Made by a program: the position numbers and the translations under genes. Shown here piece after piece: positions 1-11,951 of a DNA stretch of 64,000 nucleotides. The DNA comes from Periplaneta americana (Eukaryota; Arthropoda; Insecta; Blattodea; Blattidae): assembly GCF_040183065.1 (NCBI RefSeq), contig NC_091119.1:64218392-64282391 (forward strand). The letters are read 5' to 3'. Every line of letters starts with the position of its first letter. Within the stretch, counting starts at the first letter, position 1. The notes beneath the pieces are model-generated. The model worked only from the letters and a program-made list of their open reading frames with translations. It was not told the DNA's origin and searched no databases.

Positions 1-214
1 TGGCAACTTTAGTACTCATTAAATAAAAATGGAATTGGACGTCTGTTATTGTCCAAAGTTATACGTTATAAATACATGAGAGGATTATCAATTTATAAAA
101 CCAATTTCTGGTGTGGCATTGGTCTGGTGAAGTTCCCACTGGTCGCAGTTGCAAGCAGAAAAAACACACTGTGTTACCGAATATGAAAAGGAGATAAGTA
201 ATTTCTAATGCACT

Positions 215-423
215 GTAAAGTGGGGTGACTTTGAACGCCGAGGTGACTTTGAACAGTAATTTAGCGCCTTTCTAAATTAAATGCTGTACCCAATTTCGAA
301 AAAACTGAACTAATTTATTGACAACTTAAACAGTTTTTTCGCAGTTGGGTACAGCATTTAATTTAGAAAGGAGCTAAATTACTGTTCAAAGTCACCTCAG
401 CGTTCAAAGTCACCCCACTTTAC
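215..423. mobile_element. MITE, near-perfect hairpin, TA-flanked
   Basis: The two halves are inverted copies of each other over about 90 bases per arm (215-304 against 334-423) around a short centre. The ends read AAGTGGGGTGAC and GTCACCCCACTT, each bordered by TA, which fits a Tc1/mariner-type target duplication. There is no coding capacity. Arm identity is very high, so a transcript would fold into a long hairpin. Confidence 0.75.
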
Positions 424-1391
424 GGTAAACTTTATTTAGGTGTACAGAATGGTTCACCAGGTTATACTGCATATCACTGATCTTTTCTGTAAGGCCATTC
501 TCAATATAAGAAAGTTTATTTGAACATAGTTCCAATTCTAAATAATTACACAACTGGTTTCACAAACGATAAAAGATGCATTATCTATAATAATTGTTAA
601 TTTATGTCTATTTTATCAGTATTAATAATCTGACATTAATTTATCAAATTGATTGACAATTTTGGAAATTGGATATCAGTTTTTCAGTTGGCTTGACTAT
701 AATTTAATTTTTGAAGAACTGTTCTGCAGTTGGAAATATTGAATATATTGGATTAAAATAAATAGTGTTTTTATAATCTATTGTACATGTTTTAAGTAAA
801 ATAGCAGATAAGTTTGATGTTGAGGTGGAGTTCCTAGCGTGTCTAGAATAACCTGAATATCCTTTGTCAGAAAGAACTTGTAGATATTATTTGCTAGATA
901 ATGATAGATCTCCATTATAGAATTATGTATCGAAACAGGTTTTTTAAAAATTCTGTAAAAAATTACAGTATTCTTGCTATAGCATTGGATCACTTTCGAG
1001 TTCACAGCAATTCCTGTTTGCTTTTAAGATATTAAGCAACAAGTTCATTTATTTTCATATTGTTTTTCTGACTACTTAATACCATTACAAATGATTCATA
1101 TTTGATTTTTTTCATCATTTCCTTGCTTTAAATCGTGTTCTTGCTTTCCAATTAAATTTAGCAGTATCTTCTCATTGGATTTGAAATCATGCCTCTTCTT
1201 CTTATCTGTTTTCTGTGTCATATTCATTTTCAAATTTTTATTCCTACCAAAAATAAAGCACTTAAAGACAGACTCTGGTTTACGACTAAATTATGTTTTG
1301 GTGAGTTAAGTTGTTCGTAAGTTCAAAAGTCATAAACAGTATAATAATATATATACTACTATGTAAGAAGTCAGATATACCGTACATATTA
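424..1391. other. AT-rich stretch, nothing recognised
   Basis: No reading frame with a recognisable family, no tRNA-like domain and no clear repeat structure. The short open frame on the minus strand near 778-1005 has no family features. Confidence 0.4.
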
Positions 1392-2162
1392 CAGTAGAAT
1401 TCTTCGCATTCAGCAACTGTGGGACAAAGCCAATGCCGGATAATTGGAAAATACGTTTATAGGTTATGTAAACACATACTGTACTGCACAAACATTTTTT
1501 TCATGTTGAAATTTAGTCATTTTCGTATAGATATTTAAAAATAAAGTTTTGAAATACGTAATGTACATTCATCAGTTCATAATTATTGTAATACAGTAAG
1601 TAATACATAATAGCGTAAAAAGTACTAAAAGTTTTTGTAACCTTAGGCGGCCATGTGACGTGAAGAACAATGTAGCCAATGTCACAACTATGAATATGAT
1701 GAAGTAGCGCTCAATGATTTGAACCTCTTTAACATAGCTCTAATGTCTACTTGTTTATATATACTATCTATCATTCTAATGAAACTTTTACGGTGCTACA
1801 TCGTAACAGAGAATTTCACACTTTCCTATTTAGATATGTCCAACACCCCTTCAGAACAGGCGAGTTCAAGTGGTAAATTTAAAGATATTGTTTCTGCGCA
1901 TTGTTTGCAAGATCCAAGTAACAGCTTACCGATGCTACTCGATCTACTCCAGGGACATAACGGGTTTTCTGTCTTTGTTTTCACGCATGAACAATGTAAA
2001 GAGTAAACACAATATACGGCATGTGTGATCCACGAAAATCACTCACATCTTTGTCCGACCCTTCCCTTTCGCATGAATGACAATTTTTTTTTTGGCCTAG
2101 CCAAAAGTGCTGCTGTTTTGGTATTGCTGGTTATTTGGATGCCGGACACAAGGGTTTTACTG
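1392..2162. mobile_element. Non-autonomous pogo/Tigger-like element
   Basis: The left end reads CAGTAGAATTC and the right end GGGTTTTACTG, both flanked by TA. The CAGTAAAACC-type terminus and the subterminal CCGGAT/CCGGCATCC sequence are typical of Tigger/pogo elements. The inside holds only short frames and no recognisable transposase, so this would be a deletion derivative or MITE. The TIRs are diverged, which limits confidence. Confidence 0.5.
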
Positions 2163-2509
2163 TACTGAGTCACACTATATCCAAACACTTTTACAATAAT
2201 TACAGTAATAGTAGGCCCATGCAAAATTACAGCAAATTACAGAATATACTATGATACTCTAAATATTGCACATCATTATTTAATAGCACAGTTTTTTTTA
2301 ATGGTCATAAGTCGAGAGATATTTATTATAATGTTTGTCCCCTTAAAGATTCTACATATGAATTAAAGATTCATGACACATATGAGTCATTAATTACACT
2401 GAACAACAAGAATTTTTCTCCAACTTAAAACAATTTGTCCTTATGGTTTGATGTGCGCTGAATCCGAAAATGCATCTCTTTTCTTCGTATCGCGTAAGGT
2501 TTTTAAGAT
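2163..2509. other. No feature seen
   Basis: AT-rich spacer between a Tigger-like element and a hAT element. Nothing recognisable. Confidence 0.4.
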
Positions 2510-2647
2510 ATATTATGCAGTGTGCGGCTCGTGGGTATTGAATTCAGGGGGGCTGCATACAAAAATAAACCATGCAACTTACCTTATTTAAAGATTAGTT
2601 CCATGCCCCTTGTCTTGTAGGTTGCAAACTTTTGAATCATCTTCTTA

Positions 2648-3508
2648 TTAAAATCCGATATATCGTAACATAGTCTTTACAATGGAAAACATAGCTAATT
2701 CGGTCAGTCTCTCTTCTCTCATCGTATTTCTCAGATAGGATTTTACTCCCTTCAAACAAGAAAAGCAACGTTCTGGTTCGGAAGTTGTCATTGGTATGGT
2801 GATAGCTATGCGTAGTAGCTCCAGAACTTCTGAAAATGAGGTCTGCAAGTTCTCAGATAGAAGAAACTGCAAGAGCTTGACTGCGTCACTGATATTTATG
2901 AATTCTTGTCTCTGATACAACACAGTGAGTTCCGTTTTTAGTTTGTCTTTATCGAATTCACACACTTTCTTGGCTGCCGCAATCCTTGTCGGAATCCCTT
3001 CCACCTTACTATGCTTTTTAGGGTTTTCATTTTCATAGCTCTCGCTGCTCAACTGTACACTGTTCCATATTGTCTATATGGCATTAACAAAGCTTGATAT
3101 GGCTCGGTAGCATAGTCGGCTGCGGGTCCGATCATGGCCCAGGTCGATGGCATTTAAATGTGTTTAAATGAGACAGGATCATGTCAGTAGATTTACTGGC
3201 ATTTAAAAGAGTCCTGCGGGACAAAATTCCGGCACACCGGCGATGCTGATATAACCCCTGCAGTTGTGAGTGTCGTGAAACTAACCATAATTTAATTTTT
3301 GTATGCAGATTTGAACCTTAGAAATATATAACTGTTGATGTTGTAGTTGGTTGTATAATATATCTACATGATACATCAATAAATGAAAAAAACTGAGCCA
3401 AAAATTGTATTCAGGATCTTCAAGAGTATGCACCAGGGCGCTCACCTCATTTATTGTGATGTTGTTAGATGTTTCAGATTCCATTATGATTTGAAAACAT
3501 TCTAGCAA
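2648..3508 (-). pseudogene. hAT transposase C-terminal half, interrupted
   Basis: Two minus-strand pieces (3508-3281 and about 3070-2648) are parts of one hAT transposase of the zf-MYM1/TTF-type group that is common in animals. The downstream piece ends with the hAT dimerisation signature: a TTSEPERCFSCLKGVKSYLR stretch followed by a Leu-rich segment. The upstream piece (ECFQIIMESET, LEDPE, HVDILYNQLQ) fits the region before it. A SINE copy at about 3095-3285 separates them. In the family this domain mediates transposase dimerisation. No complete DNA-binding or DDE region survives, so the copy is inactive. Confidence 0.7.
3095..3285 (+). mobile_element. tRNA-derived SINE (type A) copy
   Basis: Begins with a worn tRNA-like head (GGCTCGGTAGCATAGTCGGC, then GGGTCCGATC as B box). 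The body follows with CATTTAAATGTG, 'GTCAGTAGATTTACTGGCAT', 'ACAAAATTCCGGCACACCGG' and 'GCGATGCTGATATAACC'. The same body is seen at 56668-56895 and, inverted and partial, at 22694-22768. It is inserted inside the hAT transposase remnant. Confidence 0.75.
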
Positions 3509-4739
3509 TGGCTTCTTCTTCTCGTGAACAACATTTAATGTTCTTATTTTAAAACTCGATCTTGTTGCCCCAGCTGATGGAATTGTCTTTGAAACACATT
3601 AATCTAATATAGACTGTGTGGAGATCGAGAGAAGAAAGCAGGGATACTGGATAAATCAGCAAAAAAATATGACAGCGTTGTAGGCTATTTGGTTTAGCGG
3701 CCCTTTCTATTATGAGATTCAACTGATGGGCACTTAATTTCACATTTCTCCTGAATTGTTAAGATACTGAACTGAATAGACTGTAAATATTGTACAGAAC
3801 TAAACATTGTTGCACTTGTTATACTCACAACATTAAAGAAAATGTATTTAATACTGCGCGCTGCTGACAAACTGCTGCAAATTTTGCAGCGCCTGGAAAC
3901 TCTGGATTCAGGGCGAGGGGTAGCAGGGGGAGGGATAAAACTAACGAGCAAAGCATCCGAAACGAGACTGGCAGCTCCAGGGGAGGAAGTGGCTTCACCA
4001 ATCCGTCCTTGCCACTCGTTTCGCTCTGGCAGCACCAGGGGAGGAAGTGACTTCACTAACGATTGCGTGCATGAGAGCGAAATGTTTAAAAAAATTCGAG
4101 CCGCTAAATAGAGATTGTATAATAAATGTATTTCACAACATAAAACGAGACAAGAGCCACAAATGTCTGGGGGTGCTGCAGCTCCTCAGCCCCCCTTCGA
4201 AAGCCGCCCCTGATACTATGATTTCACTTTTCGATAAGCGCTCCCCCAGGAAATATCTGGCATGGGTTGGGGGTATAAACCAAAACAAAAACTAATGAAT
4301 TTTATGAGTTTATGACTTATTTTCGGTTTTTTATGGTTGTTGGAATGTTCTTTTGTACTTATAATAAATAAACAGGTATTGGGTCCCTTCTATTAAGTAA
4401 ATTTCATAACAGTTCAAAGTGAGGTCTATGCAATGAACAAACAAGGGTGGGTTTTCAGTATTTAAAGGAAAAGTTTACCAGTTTGAGTGAAGGCAAATTA
4501 AAAGAGGGCATTTTCATCAGTCTACAAATTCACAAAGTTATGGCTGACCCTTTGTTTGAGGAAAAACTTTCCATTACAGAAAGAATGGCGTGGCAGGCTT
4601 TCAAAGACATTTACCCAAATTTCCTTGGAAATTCTAGGACAGAGAACTACACAGAACTTGTTGTGTTAACCATATTAAGTGCATATGACAAAATGGAGTG
4701 TAATATGTCTCTCAAAATACACTTTTTACATTCTAATTT

Positions 4740-7700
4740 TATGGAAAAATCAACAACATTTCAAAATCTACAGTGCCTATAATCCACCTAATAATCCCCT
4801 TGATCTAACTTTGTTTGATATACAACCTAAAACTATCATAATTGGTGACTTTAATGCCCACTCCCACCTTTGGGGCTACGATAATGTAAACCAACCTGGA
4901 AAAATGATCATGGACCTCCTAAATACTACAACCACAGAACTTGTCTACAGAAAAGAAGATCCCCGTACTTTCATTCATTATTCTGGTTCTGGTACAAATC
5001 CAGACTTATTACTAGTAACATCAGATATCCATCACGAAACCAAGAAAAAAATAATTGAAGACTCTGGATCTGGCCATAGAGTCATTATCGCTTCTATCCA
5101 TCTCCACCAAAACCGAAGAAAAGAACCCTACAATAACAAAACAACATGGAACTTTAAGAAAGCGAATTGGAAACTATTTACAACAGAACTCGACAAATAC
5201 CTCAAGCTCAACACACCACTAATGGAAAATACAAACTCAGATAGATTGAACAAATATTTCTGTGAATCTCTTCTTAAAATTGCAAAAAAGCACATTCCAC
5301 GAGGCAAACCAAAAAAATACACCCCATTCTGGACAGAAAACCTGAATTTATTGAAACAAGATAGAGATAAAGCAAGAACCAAAGCAGAACATAGCAAAAC
5401 ACCAGAATATACTCAAGATTGGAGGAAGAAGACTGCCATTCTTAAAAAAGCAATCATAACAGCAAAAAAGAACAGTTTTAATAAATTTATTGAAAATATT
5501 AATTACAGAACCGATAGCGCTGAAACATATAAATTTCTGAAGAATATTTCCAATACACAGGAAAATACTAACCAACCTATTATTCATAATAACAAAACAC
5601 TAACAGATAGTAGAGATATAGCAAACGCATCTAATAAACATTACTCAAACTCTCACAGATTACATCCCAATATCAAAAAAACTGACAAATTTATCAAAAG
5701 AGAATTACATAAAAATAATAAAAACAATATTACTAGTACAAAACCTGAAATATTTAATACAAATTTTACTTCCAAAGAATTAAATATAGCTATACAAAAT
5801 TTAAAAACCAAGAAATCTCCTGGCCCTGACAACATTCATTCCGAATTTTTGAAACATCTGGGGGAAAAAGCCAAGTCTGTACTTTATCCATTTTCAATTT
5901 ATCATGGAACACCTCAATTCCTGCAGCTTGGAAAAAAGCAATCATTGTACCAATTCACAAAAAAGGGAAACCTGCTCATGATGTTAATAGTTATCGACCA
6001 ATAGCACTATTAAGCATGATAGCAAAAACCATGGAGTCCATGATCTCCAACAGATTAGCTTGGCATTTAGAATCCCAAAATCTTTTATCACCAAGACAAG
6101 CCGGCTTTCGACAACTACACTCTACCAATGAACAAGTCATACGCCTCAGCCAAGAAATAAAAGATAGTTTTAACAAGAAAGAAGATACCTTGGCAATATT
6201 TATTGACTTTCAGTTAGCATATGACTCTGTTTGGAGAAATAAATTATTACTAAAACTCCAGAAATTAGGTATCTCCAGCAATATGTTCAGATGGATATCA
6301 GAATTCCTTAGTCAAAGATTCATTGCCACTAAATTCAATAACTCACTTTCTAGTTACAAACATATCGAGGTCTACCTCAGGGCGCTGTCCTCAGCACAAC
6401 TTTATTCAATATTTATATAAATGACTTACCCTCCCTATTAGAGGAATCAAACATGAAAACAGCACTATTTGCAGATGATATAGTTTTGTGGACTTCCGGA
6501 TCTTACAGACATAGAGACAAAATTAAAAATTCTGCTCTTAAAGCTCTAAATCAACTACATGAATGGAATATATCAAATTTGATGACACTCAATCTAAGCA
6601 AAAGTAACTACCAAATATTTTCACTTGGTAAAAAAAGAAAGAGAATTCAATATCCAATACAATGGCCAACACCTTCCTAGGACTTATGAATCCAAATATC
6701 TTGGAGTTATTTTCGATAATAAGTTAACATGAAGCAACCATTTGAAATACATTTGTGAAAAAGCTCGTAAAAGATTCTCCCTTCTAAAAAGACTAGCAGG
6801 AAAGAAATGGGGATGCTCTAGGAATACTTTGAACACTACATAGAAAATGTTTATACAGCCAGTGCTGACATACTGCGGAGAAATTTTAATTACTTCGCCT
6901 TTCATAAACGAAATAGAATATGTTCAAAACCAAGCTCTCAGACTCATTACTGGTGGAATCAAAACAACTCCAATAGATTCTATGAGATTCCTCACTAATA
7001 TTAACAGCATCAAAATGACAATAGAAGAAAAAGCACTGATTCAAAATGAAAAACTTATCAGATTACCAGGAAACAATTGGCATTCATACAGTCCTCTCTG
7101 TAGATTGAAAACTCAAAAAAGTTTCATATCCATTGTTCAAGAATTAAAACAGAAAATCAATATCCCGAATTTAAAAGAAAACCTACAAATTAAACCAAAC
7201 CCTTTAACTCTATTAAATATAGAATATAATCTAAATTTAACAGAAGAAATACTGAAATCAGAAGTAAACACTGAAATACTAAAACAATTGTCTTTAGAGA
7301 CAATTAATGTTAGGTACTCTCCACAAAACTGGCTTCATTTATACATTGACGGATCCTTGATCTCCAGAGAACAAGGTGCCGGTGCAGGTGTTACGTGCTG
7401 TCTCTTCTCACTTTATAGATCTCTTGGGTATGGAACAACAAGTTTTGATGGAGAAATCATTGCAATAAGTGAAAGTCTCAGGAATCTTCTATGCCACATC
7501 AATAAATTTAAAAATGCAGTTATATTGTCAGACTCCAAAGCAGCTGTTCTGTCAATAGTCTCTAAACACACACCTTCATCTCAAACAGCAGAAATAACTA
7601 AAATGCTCTCTCAATTAATATCACTCAATAAAAGAATTGTATTCCAATGGATACCATCCCATTGTGGAATCCTGGGAAACGAGAATGCGGATGCTTTAGC

Positions 7701-8124
7701 AAAGAAGGGCAGCACTGCTACTTACAGACCTGTTACTAAATCTACGTATTACTCTGTGGAAATATTTATTAAATCTACATACTTAGACTTCAACAAACAA
7801 AATTTGATAACACAATCCCAAGGGAAAAAATGGAACACTCTGCATCAAAATCCACAGTTAATTCCCGATTTACCATGAAAATCGTCTGTAGCTGCATTTA
7901 GATTGGCAACAGGCCATGATTGTTTGGCCAAACACCTGCATAGAATTGGAATATATCAGTCCCCTAACTGCCCATTGTGCAACTCAAACCAAGAAATGGA
8001 TTCGGAACACCTCAAAATCTGTGCTTCAGTGGCTGGCCATGATAATATCTTTGAAAAATATTGGAGTGCAAGAGGTCAAATGACTTTATTGTCAAACGGC
8101 TGGCATTAGAAAACAACAATAACA
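4740..8124 (+). mobile_element. 5'-truncated RNase H-type LINE (I-group-like)
   Basis: Flanked by ACATTCTAATTT (4728-4739) and ACATTCTCATTT (8125-8136), a 12-bp target duplication with one mismatch. The 3' end is an A/CAA-rich tail (ACAACAATAAC). The 5' end starts inside the endonuclease domain, so reverse transcription stopped early. Order of domains: endonuclease, reverse transcriptase, RNase H, Cys/His knuckle. RNase H placed after RT is characteristic of the I/Ingi/R1/LOA side of the LINE tree. Clade placement beyond that is uncertain. Confidence 0.85.
4767..8109 (+). pseudogene. LINE ORF2 polyprotein, frameshifted
   Basis: The coding path runs through frames at 4767-6004, 6016-6420, 6453-6680, 6847-7878 and 7903-8109, broken by frameshifts and stops. 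The endonuclease remnant has IIIGDFNAHSHLWG and ends with the SGHRVI motif (SDH-like). The RT has KSPGPDNIHSEF, the palm motif FQLAYDSV and the catalytic LFADDIVLW (about 6465-6490). The RNase H has YIDGS, FDGEI, SDSKAA and HCGILGNENADALAKKG, so its D-E-D-D residues are visible. The C-terminal knuckle has CPLCN and HLKIC. In intact elements the protein nicks DNA and copies the element RNA at the nick. This copy is dead. Confidence 0.85.
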
Positions 8125-8329
8125 ACATTCTCATTTGGATTTCTTTCCTCCTAACTTTGGAACGGTAAGCTACGAGCATGGGGAAATATTTCATCAAGAA
8201 ATATCTGAAATAGAAAGGCGATATAAAGGAAGATCATCATCCAGCATGCTTGCAGACTATTGTTGGTTCCTTGTAAAAGACAGTCCCAGGTCTAGTTATA
8301 AACAGAAATCATCCAGAAAATTATTTTAA

Positions 8330-9617
8330 ATGGAAGTTCAAATTCCGAGATTTTTCTCATTATATACATGAAATATTTTTATTGTTGTTGTGTTTTAAAC
8401 TGTGTAACATCATTTTTGTATCCAGTACACATTTTTCTAGTATTATGAGGAAGTTTTAATCCCTCGTGTGTTGTAATTTTATCAGTAGCAGTGAAAAATT
8501 AAAAATAAAAATAAGTTTTGTCATAAAAAAATTCAATTCATTTTGCCCAGAAAATGGTACGTGATGGAGCAATTTGGATTTTAAATTAAGATTTAGGGCA
8601 CACATATCAGTAATAGTCACCTAATTTTATTTCAGAGCAAGACAAAAAGTAAAAATTTGTTGTTCAGTGATATTTGTTGATCACTGTAGATGAAACACTT
8701 TTTAAGATAGCAAGGTAGTAGAAGATTGATAGGTTAATGAACATAAGTGAAACTGGCTGACACAGTTATTTCCAATTTTGAGAAATATATCATTGCACTT
8801 ATACAGCCATAACAAATGTTAATATTTCACTTAAGATGAAATCCTGGCTAAACTCAAGTAATCTATGTATGTCATGTTTTGAAATCTAATCATTCTTCTC
8901 TCTGCTCTTTTGCCAGTCATTTACTTCAAAAATAATGAATTGGACTGTTAATTTCTCTCCCTCTTGCATAAATTACACGACTATCAACATTATATCAAAT
9001 TTAAACCTGAATAGAGATAATACATTTTCAAAAGAGAAAGTAATGATTTAAATATAAATTTAAATGTAATTAACAGTTCTTAAATCTAATAACTAATTTT
9101 TTAATCCAGTATTTTTTTTTTTTTAGAAAATACATTAATTTTATTTAGGTTTATGTTTAAAGACTGGATATTTTTCGAAACAAATTATGGTCGCAGTTAT
9201 ACCTGTACACATTCAGCAAGATGTAGTGTCTGTAATATTGACAAAGTGCCATGTAATAGTGAAGGTTCCATCTTTTAATATAAAACTTCAACAAGTTCAG
9301 CCACTCCTGTTCCAAAAAAATCCTACCATATTGTCAAAATATACTGTCTGTATTGGTCGCACCATTAAGAATAATTAAAGAGCACACTTCTTTTTTCTTA
9401 CATAATGCTACGGTGCTCTGTTGAAATTGAAGAGAAAATAATGCATATGCACCTAGTATCACTTCCTTGCCAATGTAACTGTTTGCGAAATAAATATTAT
9501 ACAGTGTAATTGAGAGTTGGCAGTGGCAATATAATGAAGAAATGGTTAGTAAATAACCATGGAGCTCTTTTTTTTTTTTTTTAAAAAAAGTGTGCATTTT
9601 CACAAGTTAATGATTAT
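8330..9617. other. AT-rich stretch, no gene recognised
   Basis: Follows the end of the split unnamed-family fragment and may include its 3' untranslated remnant. Contains homopolymer runs near 9113-9124 and 9570-9582. Short open frames have no recognisable features. Confidence 0.4.
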
Positions 9618-9905
9618 AGTTGTTGTTTAATCAACTGTCCAAAGACAGGTCTGAACCCCACAGGTGATACCAACAGGCAGCACTTACGAAGCAACTAATA
9701 AAGGAGATAATAGGGTAGCGTGGTCAGTTCCTTTCCCCCTCCATTGCATTCATTGCCGACATTACACTAATCAGACACCTGAGGTACTGTATATACAAAC
9801 AATTGTTTTTCCTCTGACACATATCGTCAAGAGAGATGTACTGCCTGATAATATATGTACATATCAGCCAGAACCTCAATCAGGGGTAGACTATAGTTTG
9901 CCATA
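9618..9905 (+). repeat. Dispersed repeat D, copy 1
   Basis: Matches 42524-42795 along its length: 'CTGTCCAAAGACAGGTCTG' with CCCCACA, 'GGTCAGTTCCTTTCC' then CCCTCCATTGCAT, 'ATTACACTAATCAGA', 'CCTCTGACACATAT' and 'ATATCAGCCAGAACCTCAAT'. No tRNA head or coding frame is evident. It is probably a SINE or a fragment of a longer element. Confidence 0.7.
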
Positions 9906-10599
9906 GGAATTATAAGAACTCTGACAATTCTGAATTTGTAGTTTTGTATCCTGAATGCTTTCTTAATTTACATTAATTTTATTATGAATACGGAACTTAT
10001 TCTTCAGTTATTTATGATTTTTTACAAAAAATCATCATCATCATCATCATCAGTTTCGGGAGATGTTTCCATTCTTGTGTGTCATCTACAAACAAGACTT
10101 CTCTGAAAGATATCTAATTTGCCATGTGTTTTTTATTGGGAATGCTTTCTTTCCCATTCATGTATCATCTTGAAGTCATTGCAATATTTTTTGCCAGATT
10201 ATTCATATTAAAGTTTTGCTTTCAAGTTTTTCCTCCTTGTTGCATTTTACATTCTATCCCCTCCTGTAGTAATTCTTTAAATGCTCTCTAAAATGTCATT
10301 CTGGTTGCTTTGATTGTACTTACGTCTTTTACATGTATGGATTCAATGTATCTGGTCATTATGTTGGAATTGATTGAGATAAATTAACTTTAGTAAATTA
10401 ATTTGTTTTGTGTAGATGTAAGTGGACTATTAAACATAGGAGAAAAATTAAATAAAGGATTATTGCACTTATGAGTATTTGCCGAAGATTTGCTGAACTG
10501 GTCATTGATGCAACCCACTCAGTAGACATTTGTTTACATTCAAGATGGATGCATTCGTGTTGTGAGGTTAGTGCTGGATTCAATCACTACAACTGCATC
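9906..10599. other. No gene recognised; short (ATC)n near 10028-10050
   Basis: AT-rich sequence with a short ATC microsatellite and no recognisable family. Confidence 0.4.
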
Positions 10600-11575
10600 A
10601 TTGGAGGATGCAAGCAGAGGAAAGTATAATGCGGGAAACACGAGGATTTAGAGAAGATTTTAGTTGAATGGCTTCTTCAGTCTTGGAACTCAGTAATATC
10701 CATAAGCAGACTTATCATTCAAAAGAAGGCGCAAATTGAATATTGAATTTTGTGCATCTAATGGTTGGTTGGGCCAATTTAAACAAAGACATGGACTCAT
10801 TTATTGCCAAATTTCTGGCGAGTCAGAATCTGTTGGTGAAAACGATATTATTGAATGGCAAAATGTGCTGTCTAAACTGATTTCAAAATACGAACCCTGT
10901 GATATCTTCAATGTGGATGAATGTGGATTGTTCTTCAAGCTTATATCAAATATGTTTTCATGACCTCCCTTCTGCTGTAACTGATGGCAATTAGGATTGA
11001 GCTGCTGTGTGCAAGAAACTCGGAGACGTTATATGGAGGACTTCATTTCTGTAGAAGACAATTGGATACTCATTTCAGAAATACTTGAACTAGATGAAAT
11101 CATAGAAGATCATGCCTGTGCCACAGTTGACGATGAAGAGGATGAAAAAGATGAATCACTTGAACCAATTACCATACTGCAAGATGCCCTTGCAGTGATG
11201 CAAGTGATATAACAATTTATCATTCCCTCTGATGATATATCAATGAGTGTAAATTCACAGGTAATTGTATAGAATTTGTTATTGTTCATTGTTTGGGTTC
11301 ATGTACAAGATAGACTATGATTAATGAGTTTCTTTCCTGTAAGAATTAAGTCTAGTGTTGTAAAGCATAAATACTGTACTGTATAATATCTTGGCATACA
11401 GGACATTTAGCATTTACAATATTTCAATAAAAGTGCTACAAAAATTTGAACATGTTTTGTATCTGTTATATCATACTTATTTGGTTGTCCTCCACTTTAT
11501 ATGCAATCCTGCTTAATACGCAGGTAGCATGTGATCCCATGAAGAGTGTTTTACTGGTGTTTTACTGTATTCCCA
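10600..11575 (+). pseudogene. Tigger/pogo transposase fragments
   Basis: The stretch 10736-10963 encodes the second half of a CENP-B-type DNA-binding region and the start of the DDE domain: ASNGWLGQFKQRHGL, then FNVDECGLFFKL, where the Asp of NVDE is the first catalytic residue in this family. A later piece at 10997-11212 has the acidic C-terminal region typical of Tigger transposases. The middle of the DDE domain is missing, so the element is internally deleted. TTTTACTGTA at about 11564-11573 looks like the right TIR plus TA. No matching left TIR was found. Confidence 0.65.
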
Positions 11576-11943
11576 TAATTCATCATAATTAAATTACGAT
11601 TTCCTGAGCTTTCATTTGGCTTTGAATAAGATATTACACCACTGATGCTGTCAGACGATGTATTTGAAGGGGGTTTGAAGGTAAGTAGTGGGTGCATTGA
11701 CATCCTATTGAATATCCGTATGTCCCAAGGACATGAGCTTAACTTCCTTATCTGAGGGGGCTAGATTGTTTATTATAGCTAAGCCTTACTTACAATTATG
11801 ACAATTGAGGCATTTGTTGTAGTGGTGCTTGCTTTTGAATGGTTTCATCCAAGAAATTTGTCACCAATGAAGGTATTCAATTCTTCAGGTTCACATTATT
11901 CATGAAATGCTGTGAACTTGCTCATAGAAACTGTTTGAGATGC
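11576..11943. other. No feature seen
   Basis: Spacer between Tigger remains and a hAT element. No family recognised. Confidence 0.4.
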
Positions 11944-11951
11944 GAAAAGAG

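Larger units (their letters stand above)
2518..4212 (-). mobile_element. hAT element with 8-bp target duplication
   Basis: The right end (...AGCCGCCCCTG) and the left end (CAGTGTGCGGCTCG) form short imperfect terminal inverted repeats. They are bordered by ATATTATG (2510-2517) and ATACTATG (4213-4220), an 8-bp duplication with one mismatch, the size made by hAT transposases. Decayed transposase pieces lie inside on the minus strand, and a SINE is inserted in them. Confidence 0.65.
4441..8329 (+). pseudogene. Unnamed arthropod protein family, split by a LINE
   Basis: Two segments, 4447-4739 and 8125-8326, read as one protein when the LINE between them is ignored. The left part has KEGIFISLQIHKVMADP, ERMAWQAFKDI, NFLGNSRTENY and MSLKIHFLHS. 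The right part continues with LDFFPPNFG, EHGEIFHQEI, ERRYKGR and MLADYCWFL, and ends at a stop near 8327. I recognise this as a stretch found in many uncharacterised invertebrate proteins, probably transposon-derived; its biochemical role is not known to me. The upstream part of such proteins is not recognisable here, so the copy was probably already partial. The coding path is broken by the 3.4-kb insertion. Confidence 0.65.

Noticed and set aside
10736-10963. Domesticated CENP-B-like host gene
   Set aside because: The frame stops right after the first DDE residue and the rest of the domain is missing, so it is a dead Tigger fragment.
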